DNA of 64,000 nt, taken from positions 186,001 to 250,000 of the forward strand of contig JADJGB010000001.1 of assembly GCA_016708305.1 (NCBI GenBank). The letters run 5' to 3'. Source of the DNA: Sphingobacteriales bacterium. GTDB lineage: Bacteria > Bacteroidota > Bacteroidia > Chitinophagales > Chitinophagaceae. The notes beneath the pieces are model-generated. The model had not been told where the DNA came from. It was given only the letters and a program-made list of their open reading frames with translations, and searched no databases. Shown here piece after piece: positions 29,890 to 38,601 of the stretch. Both the position numbers and the translations under genes were made by a program. Numbering within the stretch: the first letter of the stretch is position 1; each line of letters opens with the position of its first letter.

Positions 29890-31260
29890 ATGGGCAGGTC
29901 GAGGAGGTTATACGCCCTTATGCAACGAGTGAAACCGTACGTGGAGCCTCAAACAATAAAGGCGTTGCAAGTAAAAGAAGCAGGCGAACAGGAACGAGCC
30001 TTAACACAGAATTTGATGGGAGCGATATTGTGTCACAGCAATATCAAACAAGCCTATCGACAAGTAAAGCAGAACAAAGGCGTGGCAGGCATAGACCAAA
30101 TAGCGGTTGGCGACTTTTCGGCATGGTATGCCGAGAATGGGGAAACCCTATTGAGCCGGCTATACAAAGGCACCTACCAGCCACAAGGAGTAAAACAGGT
30201 AGAAATACCGAAGCCTAACGGAGGCAAGCGCAAGTTGGGAATCCCAACGGTAACAGACAGGATAATCCAACAAGCCATTGCACAGGTGCTAATTCCGATT
30301 TACGAACGAAAATTTTCTGACCACAGTTATGGATTCCGTCCCAACCGAAGTGCCCATCAAGCACTTAGGAAAGGTAGCGAATATGCAGAACAGGGGAAAT
30401 ATTTTGTAGTAGATATGGATTTGAAAACGTTCTTCGATGTAGTTAACCACGACCGCTTAATGTATCGGCTATCACTAACCATTGGGGATAAAACCTTATT
30501 GGGACTGATACGTAAATACTTGCAAAGTGGAATCATGGTTGATGGAGTTGTAAGCCAACGAACCGAAGGTACTCCACAGGGTAGCCCCCTCTCCCCATTA
30601 CTGTCAAATATAGTTCTGGATGAACTTGACAAAGAATTGGAAAGCAGAGGGCACAAATTTGTTCGATATGCGGACGATTGCAACATCTACGTACGCAGCC
30701 AAGCGGCAGGCGAGAGAGTAATGGAATCGGTCAGCAACTTTATCGAAAGCAAACTGAAACTGCTTGTCAACAAAGACAAAAGTCAGGTTTGCGAAGTAAA
30801 TCAAACCAAATTCTTAGGCTACACCATTCAAAAGGATGGCAACCTAAGCATCGCAAAGAAGAGCATAGACCGCTTTAAAGAAAAAGTACGCAGTATCACC
30901 AAGCGAAACAGAGGAGTAAAGCTCGAACAATTGATTGCCGAACTCGCCCCCGTTATGCGCGGTTGGCTGAACTATTTTCACCATGCACGATGTAAAAGAC
31001 TATTGGAAAACCTTGACGGCTGGATTCGGAGGAAACTCCGATGTTACAGGCTCAAGCAATGCAAAAGAGTAATAACATTGCAACAATTTCTCAAAAGCAG
31101 GGGAGTTGAAACATGGCAAAGCTGGATATTAGCTCTATCAGGCAAGGGTCATTGGTGCAAATCGGGATGTCCGCAAATGCACCAAGCACTTGGCAATAAA
31201 TGGTTTGAGGAAATAGGTTTATACAATCTCTCATCAAATTACGAGAAGTTAAACAGTTAA
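29890..31260 (+). CDS. ltrA: Group II intron reverse transcriptase/maturase (class C type)
   Basis: 456 residues with the RT motifs in order: AGIDQIAVGDF, KRKLGIPTVTDRIIQQAI, SYGFRPNRSAHQAL, YFVVDMDLKTFFDVVNHD, EGTPQGSPLSPLLSNIVLDELD, HKFVRYADDCNIYVRS (catalytic YADD) and FLGYTI. The maturase/X domain follows (APVMRGWLNYFHHARC, WIRRKLRCYRLKQCK). The DELDKEL and CNIYVRS text is characteristic of class C introns. There is no obvious HNH domain, as is usual for class C. The ATG at 29890 opens the frame. A frame from 29847 (MAQQQEITYQLDLFNGQVEE) matches the start seen in the susC copy but runs out of frame after about residue 35, so one base seems to have been gained near 29950 and the native N-terminus may be disrupted. 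Confidence 0.88.
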   Translation: MGRSRRLYALMQRVKPYVEPQTIKALQVKEAGEQERALTQNLMGAILCHSNIKQAYRQVKQNKGVAGIDQIAVGDFSAWYAENGETLLSRLYKGTYQPQGVKQVEIPKPNGGKRKLGIPTVTDRIIQQAIAQVLIPIYERKFSDHSYGFRPNRSAHQALRKGSEYAEQGKYFVVDMDLKTFFDVVNHDRLMYRLSLTIGDKTLLGLIRKYLQSGIMVDGVVSQRTEGTPQGSPLSPLLSNIVLDELDKELESRGHKFVRYADDCNIYVRSQAAGERVMESVSNFIESKLKLLVNKDKSQVCEVNQTKFLGYTIQKDGNLSIAKKSIDRFKEKVRSITKRNRGVKLEQLIAELAPVMRGWLNYFHHARCKRLLENLDGWIRRKLRCYRLKQCKRVITLQQFLKSRGVETWQSWILALSGKGHWCKSGCPQMHQALGNKWFEEIGLYNLSSNYEKLNS

Positions 31261-31265
31261 AAGAA

Positions 31266-31333
31266 ACCGCCGTGTGCGAGAGCATGCACGGTGGTGTGAG
31301 AGGGCGGGGGAGTAATCCCCCTACCTACTCGAT
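31266..31333 (+). ncRNA. Group II intron domains V and VI
   Basis: Domain V: ACCGCCGTG pairs with CACGGTGGT (one G-U), a TG two-base bulge, a TGC/GCA upper stem and a GAGA tetraloop, at 31266-31295. Domain VI: GGGGG-AGTAAT-CCCCC with a TA bulge carrying the probable branch adenosine, then GG/CC and GAG/CTC. The same 68 bases occur unchanged in the susC intron, so both copies keep the catalytic core end. Confidence 0.85.
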
Positions 31334-31767
31334 TAACATTTTTTAGGATTGAAACAGTTTAGAATTGTCTGTAATTTTTATTTAAAAACTGTTGAAAAGT
31401 TTCTCTATATGAATATCCAATGGGGATTTCCTTTTTGTCTATAAGTATCCATCCTTTTTCAATACTCTCAATATGTCTTAGTGAAATAATAAATGATTTA
31501 TGTACTCGAATAAATTGAAGAGAGGGGAGTTGTTCTTCAAATTTTTTTAAATTTTGCAAAACCATAATTTTCCCTTTAGGCGTATGTATAAGTACGTAGT
31601 TCCCTGAGCCTTCAATATATGTAATATCAGCAATTTTTACCTTAAGTGTTTTATAATCATTTCGAACAAATATAAAATCATCTTCGGTTGATTTTGTGAT
31701 GTATAAGTTTTTTAAGGAGTTAGTAATAATACTTTGTTGTTGTATAGTATCCCTTCGTCCAACCCCG

Positions 31768-33338
31768 TCATTGTTGTTTAAAGTTGGCATCATAGTTTTG
31801 TGGCAGCAGTTGGTATAGGTTTTGCTTTTTGGCGCTGTTGATTTTTTCGAATACGTGGGTAAGCCAGTGTTCGGGATTGATGTTGTGCAGGCGGCATGTG
31901 GCGAACAGGCTATAAAGCATTGCTGCATCCTGTGCCCGCTCGTGGCTTCCGGCAAACAGATAATTTTTGCGCCCCAGCGCCACAGGGCGAATAGCGTTCT
32001 CAATAAGGTTATTATCGATTTGCAAAATGCCGTCTGTGGTGTACACGCACAATTTCTGCCATCGTGTTAATGTATAAGCAATGGCCTTGCCAAAAGGACT
32101 TTTGGGTAATACCTTTTGGTGAGCAACATTTCGGTTAATGTGCTTTGCAAATTGTTTAATACGGGTAGGGCATGTTCATGCCGATGGTTTTTTATTTGCT
32201 CCGGCGTAAAGTTTTCATCGCGGCAATAGGATTCTATTTTATATAAATCCTGTATCAGGCTCAAAACCGCATCCGCATTGGCTTTGTCGTAATCTTTGGC
32301 TTCGTAAAATTTTCTGCGCGCATGCGCCCAGCAGCAAAAGGGGTAACGCCTTCTACTTTATCGAAAGTTTCGTAAGCATCGTAGCCATCTGTTTGCAAAT
32401 AGCCTTTAAACTTGTGCAACATAGCTTTGGGATACAAAGCGCCACGCCCGGAGCTGATAATCGAACAACGCTAATTTTCGTTGCGTATCGTAATACACCC
32501 AATAGTATCCTGTATGTGTGGTTTGTTTTTTGTCCTTATCCAAAACCTTTATCGTGGTTTCATCCACATTCAAATAGTTTGTATTCAAAACCTGCCAGCA
32601 ATGCAGGTCGTAAACCGGTTCAATCAACCGCATCGCATCTTTTATCCAGCCGCTTACCGTGCTGTGATTGATGTTTACATTTTGACGTTTGAAGATGGCT
32701 AACTGGCGATACACAGGCAGATGGTCCACAAACTTGCTTACCAGCAAATGCGTAAGCAATGATGCGCCTGCAACAGATTTCTCAAGCGGCATGGCCGGCA
32801 ATGAAGCAATGATGCGGCTTGCGTTTAATCCATCATTTGAAGGTTTGATATACTCGGGACGTACATATTGTTTCACAAACAACTCGCCGGGCCGGTACTC
32901 CAGCTTTTCGGTAATTTCTTTACCAACGGGATGCAAACCTTTTACATCCTCTTTGGGCATCAGCTCTATTACTTCGCGGCGAAGGCTTTCCGGCAAAGGG
33001 TTACGTCCGGGATGCTTTACGGTAAGTTTGGTTTGTTGCTTTTGATATTCTTTTACCAGTGTGGTTTTTACCACGTCTATCTGCCCCAGTTTATCATCAG
33101 GGAATAATTCAGGCTGTGAAACGGCGGTTGCATTTGCTGTTACAAACTTCTCTGCCCTGCCGCCAAAGAGCATTTTCTTTAGTTCGGCTAATTGCAACTG
33201 TAGCGATTGTATCTGTAATCGCAATTCAATATTGTGACTCCTTTCCTGTTCAAAGAGGATTTTGTAGTCTATAAAACTATTGCCGGAAGCGATATGTGAA
33301 ACTGTTTGCAAGATGTTTACAGGTAGTACAAATATCAT
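31768..33338 (-). pseudogene. IS66 TnpC transposase, copy 1, frameshifted
   Basis: The first piece (32406-33338) has the coiled-coil N-terminus (LRLQIQSLQLQLAELKKMLFGGRAEKF), the zinc-finger/linker region and the first catalytic part (FVDHLPVYRQ, HSTVSGWIKDAMRLIEP, LNVDETTIKVLDKDKK with the Asp). It then frameshifts at about 32448, where GCTCCGGG replaces the GCCCGGG of copy 2. Further pieces at 32067-32264 and 31768-32052 (QIDNNLIENAIRPVALGRKN, with the Glu) complete the protein in other frames. At least two breaks make it non-functional. Confidence 0.85.
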
Positions 33339-33443
33339 GCTAATAATTGCCTGAAATGCAGTATTGACAGGTATTTCAGACAGTATGGCAATAGTGGAAT
33401 TATTGGCAGGTAAACCTGATTTTTTGTCGCACCGTTTTTAAAA

Positions 33444-33746
33444 TTACACCCTGCAAAATAAATTGTAATTGCTGTGAGGTGATGCAAAAATGATCGTTAT
33501 GGCTGGCGGGAGGTCTTTCAAAAGTGCCCTGCTCCAATCCTTTTCATAGAGCGCAAAGCCATCGCTATCCCATTGTAGTAATTTTATTTTGTTACCACGC
33601 CGGCCAATAAAAATGAATACGTCGCCACTCAGCACATCCTGTTGCATCTCGTTGCGCACCAGGCCGCTCAACCCGTAGGCTCCCTTGCGAAAATCAGCAG
33701 TGCCGTGGTAATAAAAGTAGCGACAAGCGGAGTTTAGATGCAACAT
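33444..33746 (-). CDS. tnpB: IS66 family accessory protein TnpB
   Basis: A 100-residue protein, MLHLNSACRYFYYHGTADFRKGAYGLSGLVRNE, with SGDVFIFIGRRGNKIKLLQWDSDGFALYEK. This is the full-length IS66 Orf2/TnpB family, required for IS66 transposition in several elements though its biochemical role is unclear. It overlaps the end of tnpA and is nearly identical to the copy at 38194-38496. Confidence 0.9.
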   Translation of the reverse strand: MLHLNSACRYFYYHGTADFRKGAYGLSGLVRNEMQQDVLSGDVFIFIGRRGNKIKLLQWDSDGFALYEKDWSRALLKDLPPAITIIFASPHSNYNLFCRV

Positions 33747-34029
33747 AGCAGCTCTTTAAAACGGCTATATTAATACTGCCCAACTCAAGCCGCACACCAT
33801 TAGGGTAGCAGATAGTTGCGGCACTGCCATGGGTGGCTATCGGTGTCACCTGCGTGAAAGTGGGTGTGGTCGCTGCGTTAATAGGCAACCGTTTTTGCCA
33901 GTAATAATATTTGGATGCCGCAAGCCGGTGTTCTTTGCAATAGGAATCAACCGTTTGGCCGCTTGTGCGGCAGGCTTCAATGTGGGCGTGCATTATACCG
34001 GCACGGTCGGAGGTATTGTTAGTTTCCAT
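33730..34029 (-). pseudogene. tnpA: IS66 family TnpA, copy 1, 3' frameshift
   Basis: METNNTSDRAGIMHAHIEAC, SGQTVDSYCKEHRLAASKYYYWQKRL is the small helix-turn-helix IS66 Orf1/TnpA protein. Copy 1 has AAA where copy 2 has AAAA just before GAGCTGC near 33752. This makes the frame run on into tnpB (ending at 33694) instead of stopping after IAVLKELLCCI. Most of the protein is intact. Confidence 0.75.
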
Positions 34030-34438
34030 CCGGCAAAAATCAATAAACTATCTTAGTAAAGCAATACGGGGTTGGACGAAGGGATACGTTGTATATATGC
34101 TTTTTGAATTGCTTTTTCAAATCGTTCAAAAGAAAATGGTTTAAGTAGGTAGTCGATTACGTCCATTTCATATCCATGTAATGCGTAATCTGGATAGGCA
34201 GTTGTAAGGATGATTTTACAATTTTTTGGTAAATGTTGGGCTAATGTGAGACCATTTAATCGACTCATTTGGATGTCAAGGAATATTAAGTCTATTTTAG
34301 TTTTTGAATGCGTTAAAAATTGTAATACTTGGGTAGGGTCTGTAAAAGCCTGGACTAAATCCAAATTTGATATACGACTACTAAACTCTTGAATAATGCC
34401 TAAAGCATTTACTTCATCATCTACAGCAATAGCATGTA

Positions 34439-35536
34439 TCATATTAATTTTATTTTTAAATGAGCGGTATAAATATTCTCTACTTGGGTTATTGAAAGCT
34501 CGTGCCTATTGGGATATAATAGTAAAAGTCTTCGTTTTAAATTGGTAAGCCCAATACCCGTAATAATATCCTTTGATATATTATGGTTGATTTGGTTTGT
34601 TACGGTATAGTCTAGCTGATTTTCAATTATGGACAGATAAATTGTTATAGGATATTCTATTGTTCCTGGATTTCCATGTTTAAAAGCGTTTTCAATAAAC
34701 GTGATGAGCAATAAAGGAGCTAATTGATAGTTGCTTATGTCATCAATGAAATTTGAATAAAAATTGATTATCTGATCTGGAAACCTAAATTTTTGTAATT
34801 CGATGAACTCGTATAGATAATTTATTTCTTTTTCAAGTGCCACTTGGTCATCTTTTTCATTTAATACATAGCGCAGCATGTCGGAAATTTTTAAAATGGC
34901 ATCGGGCGTTTTATCTGATTTAATAAGCGCTAAATAGTATATATTATTTATTGTATTAAATAAAAAATGTGGATTTAATTGATATCTAAGTAGTGCTAGC
35001 TCTGCCTGAATTTTTTCTTTTTCTAATATTTGTGTACGGCGATCTTTAATAAACCAGTCTTTCATATAGGCAAAGCCAAGCCCTAAAAGTAAATATACCA
35101 GATGGTTTAGTCCAAACCTAATACGAGAGCCAATCGTTTGTTTTAATTGCATTGCTGCCATTGGAATTCTATTGCTTGATTTTGTTGAAGAACTAATTGA
35201 AGTACTTGTTTCGGCCTTAAATGGCTTTGGATTCCAATCTTGTAATTGATACTCAATATAACTAAATATAATGATTAACAGCAAAACACACGCTATAGTA
35301 ATAAGGTATCTTTTTTTAGAAATAAAAACAGGGAAAAGCCAAAATGCAGCGATACTAAACGAAATAAAGCCAAGCGAGTTAATAATGGAATACTTAAGAT
35401 ATATATGCCATAAGGCATTTTTTACAAAGGCAGCTTCAGATAAAATATAATATATTGTCCAAAAAACATGCAAGATCACAAACAATACTGCGATTTGATA
35501 CAGCTTGTTTTTAGTAATATTTTGATCCCATTTCAT
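34439..35536 (-). CDS. LytS-type sensor histidine kinase (His_kinase family)
   Basis: 365 residues. Four hydrophobic segments lie in the first ~165 residues (LYQIAVLFVILHVFWTIYYI, INSLGFISFSIAAFWLF, LITIACVLLLIIIFSYI, FGLNHLVYLLLGLGFAYM). A coiled linker (EKEKIQAELALLRYQ) follows, then the H-box LNPHFLFNTINNIYYLAL with the phospho-accepting His, the N-box LITFIENAFKHG, and the G-box GIGLTNLKRRLLLLYP. It belongs to the PF06580 family that pairs with LytTR regulators. It is intact, but its partner regulator, coupled by a 4-bp overlap, is split by IS66, so the kinase is now an orphan at this locus. Confidence 0.92.
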   Translation of the reverse strand: MKWDQNITKNKLYQIAVLFVILHVFWTIYYILSEAAFVKNALWHIYLKYSIINSLGFISFSIAAFWLFPVFISKKRYLITIACVLLLIIIFSYIEYQLQDWNPKPFKAETSTSISSSTKSSNRIPMAAMQLKQTIGSRIRFGLNHLVYLLLGLGFAYMKDWFIKDRRTQILEKEKIQAELALLRYQLNPHFLFNTINNIYYLALIKSDKTPDAILKISDMLRYVLNEKDDQVALEKEINYLYEFIELQKFRFPDQIINFYSNFIDDISNYQLAPLLLITFIENAFKHGNPGTIEYPITIYLSIIENQLDYTVTNQINHNISKDIITGIGLTNLKRRLLLLYPNRHELSITQVENIYTAHLKIKLI

Positions 35537-36040
35537 GCTACTAAATTATTGATTTACTCGGTTTCAAATTCGAATTCTAGGGTGTTTATTTTTTATGTAG
35601 TAAAAACATTGGTTCGTGTAGAAAATGGGGCGTTTTGTGTATTTGATTACTAAAATAGCGATTTAGTGACGATATTACATTTTGATATAACAAAAAAAGG
35701 TACGCATAAAATTATTATTAACAAAAGCAAATTAATATAATATTACGATGTGTAAAGACAATTACTGTAAGGGAGTGTTTATTGAATGGAGTTAAATTGG
35801 GAAAAATATAATATTTAATTAGCTTATTAGCTCCTTATGGTAACAAGGATAGGTGAAATAGCTATATGAGTTTTCCCTATCAATAACAATTATTGTAAGT
35901 CGAATTTCAATCAATAACAAATATAAGGAAATATACATATGGAGTAAAGGATAGAATGGTTATCACTTTCATACACAGCACAATGGATACTTTCTTCCAA
36001 CAAAATTCAATTTGAAAATTAAAAACCTTAACTTAAATAC
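35537..36040. other. AT-rich non-coding region between the kinase and a truncated gene
   Basis: About 500 bases of very AT-rich DNA containing the upstream region of the kinase (minus strand) and of the small + strand frame at 36041. I see no credible gene, RNA motif or strong hairpin. A weak repeat, TCAATAACAA, occurs at 35880 and 35911. Confidence 0.4.
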
Positions 36041-36232
36041 ATGAAAAAATTGAAAACAATTTTTTGTCTCTTTAGTTTGCTTTTACTATTTACGCCAGCT
36101 TTCTCAGAAGGTCGTACGTCTTTTACAACTCTTACATCGAAAAAAGTTGCGCTTTGGTTTGATATTTCTATTTATTACAATAAAAAAATTAATTTTCTGA
36201 AAGATTCAATATTAATTAGTGTCTGTCCATAA
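36041..36232 (+). pseudogene. N-terminal signal-peptide fragment cut by an ISNCY-like element
   Basis: The frame opens MKKLKTIFCLFSLLLLFTPAFSEGRTSF, a clear signal peptide, followed by about 35 residues I do not recognise. It runs into the inverted repeat of the insertion element at 36217 and stops inside it. No continuation was found beyond 37850 or 40232, so the rest of the gene has been lost. It was probably an envelope protein. Confidence 0.5.
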
Positions 36233-37844
36233 AGTAAACGATCTCTAAAACGCATTAGTATATATTAATATTCGTTCTATTTTCCGGTCTTCATTTAGTC
36301 GATAACGATCTCCCTTTCATCGTTGAGTATTTTTTCAGGTAGAAATGGCTCAAAGGCAGCATTTTCGGCACTTTCAGCGCATAGCTCCGCCTTGCATCTT
36401 CGCATTTTTAGCTTATAGTCCGATATACCTTTTATAGCTGAGCCACCACTGCGGCTGTCATCACCCGGATATTGTAGGCGATCACGCTCCATAATACCTT
36501 TTGCTTAAAATGTGCTTCTCCCTTCCAGTTGCACCTGAATAACCGGCAGCCTCTTTTCAAATTTGAAATCACCGCTTCTATTCCACTGCGCCATTTCTTC
36601 AAACGGGTCTCCATATTTTTGGAACTCACCACATTTTTCAGGCTGCCTACGATCTTATTGAAAACAATATTTACGATTCCTTTCCTTGCGCATATTCCGC
36701 ATTGTCTTTGGAGGCATACCCACCATCGGTTACGCTATCACGGGGTACGATTTGATAATCACTCTCTATTTTATTGATGGTGCTTTGATACAGTGTGCTA
36801 TCGGATGGATTGCCCTTCAATACCTCACAACTCAATATCAAACTGCTTTTGCCGCTTGTCAGGTTTATCTTGTGACCAAACTGAACTTCCCTTTGACCTT
36901 TTACTATAATGTCAGTATGCTGCTCATAGATAGAAAATATTTTTTCATCATTGGACACCGTCTCTCCATTGATCTGTTTGCGCCAGGTAATATCATACAC
37001 TTTTTCCATCAGCGGCAACAGATTTTCCAATTCCCTGTTATGAAGAAGGCGTTCATACTATAACATGGCTTTTTTTTTTACCGCGTTAGCCACCTGATTA
37101 ATACATTTTGTGAATGTTATTAATTGCTTGTTGAACAGGTCTATACGCTTATCTCCATTCCTGGTGATGTTAATCTTGAAAAATGTTCTTTTCGCATCTT
37201 TGGTATAATCTCTGTAATCCAAATCTTTCACTTCTTCTGCTAACTGTGAGAGCAGCCGGTGGCTTTCTTTGATACAGTCCCAGACCAACGAGTTATTAGT
37301 GGGGTAATGTATGTTTGTTTCAACAACAGTGCTATCCTGGCGTAGCTGTTTAATATCTTCCAATCCTTCGCTGATAGCTATCTTGTTCAATGATACCAAT
37401 ATCTGTTGCAGGCTGTCTTCACTTATCTTTGAAATATATTTCTGGAATACCTGAAAGCTAAACGGGTGGCGGTTATCAAGCTTTACAAACTGCTCACAAA
37501 TACGGGAGTCGCTTTGAGCATATTCCAACTCCCTGTAATCCAACCCCTTCATCTCTTTATAGATCGCTGCGCGAACAATCTGCTCTACACTGGGCATATC
37601 CTGACGGCCAAATTCACTTTGCAAACAACCCCTAAGCACATCTGCTTCTGCTATTTTGATCAACTCCGGATGCCGCTCTAACACGGTATCCAATAGCCCA
37701 AACTCGGGGTTTCTGGCCCAATCAGGCTTCTCAAACTTTAAACGCAGCGGCTCGAACAAATTCATTTTCATACCCTCTCAAATCACAATAATTATGCCAC
37801 AATATACTGACTGTCAATAATTTATCATTTATAGACAAACTCTA
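36217..37844 (-). mobile_element. ISNCY/IS5-like insertion sequence
   Basis: 1628 bp. Ends read TAGTGTCTGTCCATAAAGTA on the left and TAGAGTTTGTCTATAAATGA from the right, an imperfect inverted repeat. The hexamer ATTAAT flanks both sides (36211-36216, 37845-37850) and is the probable target duplication. The family name is tentative because several DDE families share this transposase type. Confidence 0.7.
36432..37771 (-). pseudogene. DDE transposase of the ISNCY-like element, frameshifted
   Basis: The N-terminal piece at 37058-37771 has DTVLERHPELIKIAEADVLRG, YKEMKGLDYRELEYAQSDSR and LRQDSTVVETNIHYPTNNSLVWD (first Asp, the most recognisable block). The middle piece at 36671-37030 has SIYEQHTDIIVKG, QFGHKINLTSG and PRDSVTDGGYASKDN (second Asp). 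The C-terminal piece at 36432-36632 has GIEAVISNLKRGCRLFRCNW (the Glu region). Breaks near 37040 and 36650 inactivate it. Confidence 0.75.
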
Positions 37845-37909
37845 ATTAATGGTATCCCTTCGTCCAACCCCGTATTGCTTTACTAAGATAGTTTATTGAT
37901 TTTTACCGG

Positions 37910-38206
37910 ATGGAAACTAACAATACCTCCGACCGTGCCGGTATAATGCACGCCCACATTGAAGCCTGCCGCACAAGCGGCCAAACGGTTGATTCCTATT
38001 GCAAAGAACACCGGCTTGCAACATCCAAATATTATTACTGGCAAAAACGGTTGCCTATTAACGCAGCGACCACACCCGCTTTCACGCAGGTGACACCGAT
38101 AGCCACCCATGGCAGTGCCGCAACTATCTGCTACCCTAATGGTGTGCGGCTTGAGTTGGGCAGTATTAATATAGCCGTTTTAAAAGAGCTGCTATGTTGC
38201 ATCTAA
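37910..38206 (+). CDS. tnpA: IS66 family TnpA, copy 2
   Basis: 98 residues, METNNTSDRAGIMHAHIEAC to INIAVLKELLCCI, a complete IS66 Orf1-type small DNA-binding protein with an HTH-like core (SGQTVDSYCKEHRLATSKYYYWQ). It overlaps tnpB by 13 bases, the usual coupled arrangement. Copy 1 has an indel at its 3' end; this one is intact. Confidence 0.88.
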   Translation: METNNTSDRAGIMHAHIEACRTSGQTVDSYCKEHRLATSKYYYWQKRLPINAATTPAFTQVTPIATHGSAATICYPNGVRLELGSINIAVLKELLCCI

Positions 38207-38496
38207 ACTCCGCTTGTCGCTACTTTTATTACAACGGCACTGCTGATTTTCGCAAGGGAGCCTACGGGTTGAGCGGCCTGGTGCGCAACGAGATGCAACA
38301 GGATGTGCTGAGTGGCGACGTATTCATTTTTATTGGCCGGCGTGGTGACAGAATAAAATTACTACAATGGGATAGCGATGGCTTTGCGCTCTATGAAAAG
38401 GATTGGAGCAGGGCACTTTTGAAAGACCTCCCGCCAGCCATAACGATCATTTTTGCATCACCTCACAGCAATTACAATTTATTTTGCAGGGTGTAA
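38194..38496 (+). CDS. tnpB: IS66 family accessory protein TnpB, copy 2
   Basis: 100 residues, nearly identical to the copy at 33444-33746 (YYNGTADFRKGAYGLSGLVR, GDVFIFIGRRGDRIKLLQWD). Complete and overlapping tnpA. The protein is required for transposition in some IS66 elements; its mechanism is not established. Confidence 0.9.
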   Translation: MLHLNSACRYFYYNGTADFRKGAYGLSGLVRNEMQQDVLSGDVFIFIGRRGDRIKLLQWDSDGFALYEKDWSRALLKDLPPAITIIFASPHSNYNLFCRV

Positions 38497-38601
38497 TTTT
38501 AAAAACGGTGCGACAAAAAATCAGGTTTACCTGCCAATAATTCCACTATTGCCATACTGTCTGAAATACCTGTCAATACTGCATTTCAGGCAATTATTAG
38601 C

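Larger units (their letters stand above)
28311..31333 (+). mobile_element. Group IIC intron, full-length, invaded by IS630
   Basis: Starts GTATGTCGGGCAAGATATTA directly after a terminator and ends with domains V and VI, CCTACCTACTCGAT. Without the IS630 element and its duplicated TA it is about 1.91 kb, the usual size for class C introns with an ORF. The 5' ribozyme region is split at about 28631 by IS630 copy 2. The maturase frame occupies 29890-31260. A second, ORF-deleted copy lies in susC at 16489-17213, confirming both ends by comparison. Confidence 0.88.
31747..34087 (-). mobile_element. IS66-family insertion sequence, copy 1
   Basis: 2341 bp with inverted repeats GTATCCCTTCGTCCAACCCC at 31747 and the same 20 bases on the opposite strand from 34087. 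The flanking 8-bp duplication is GTTGTATA (31739-31746 and 34088-34095). Three genes run on the minus strand in the order tnpA, tnpB, tnpC, as usual for IS66. Confidence 0.93.
31359..34442 (-). pseudogene. LytTR-type response regulator split by IS66
   Basis: The 5' part (34442 down to 34088) encodes the receiver domain: MIHAIAVDDEVNALGII with the acidic pair, LIFLDIQMSRLNG with the phospho-acceptor Asp, ILTTAYPDYAL, and DYLLKPFSFERFEKAI with the conserved Lys. The 3' part (31738 down to 31359) encodes the LytTR DNA-binding domain: DDFIFVRNDYKTLKVKIADI, YIEGSGNYVLIHT, FIRVHKSFIISLRHI. Removing IS66 and one copy of the GTTGTATA target joins KAYIQ to QSIITNSLKNL in frame, giving a ~240-residue regulator of normal length. 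Its start overlaps the kinase stop as ATGA. As it stands, no intact regulator can be produced. Confidence 0.92.

Noticed and set aside
29890..31260. Reverse transcriptase considered as a retron or diversity-generating element
   Set aside because: A maturase domain, intron domains V/VI directly downstream, and the shorter copy with identical ends show a group II intron; there is no msr/msd or variable repeat pair.
36295..36492. Minus-strand frame at the end of the ISNCY-like element as a separate gene
   Set aside because: It overlaps the transposase C-terminus in another frame and ends at the inverted repeat; it has no independent start or domain.
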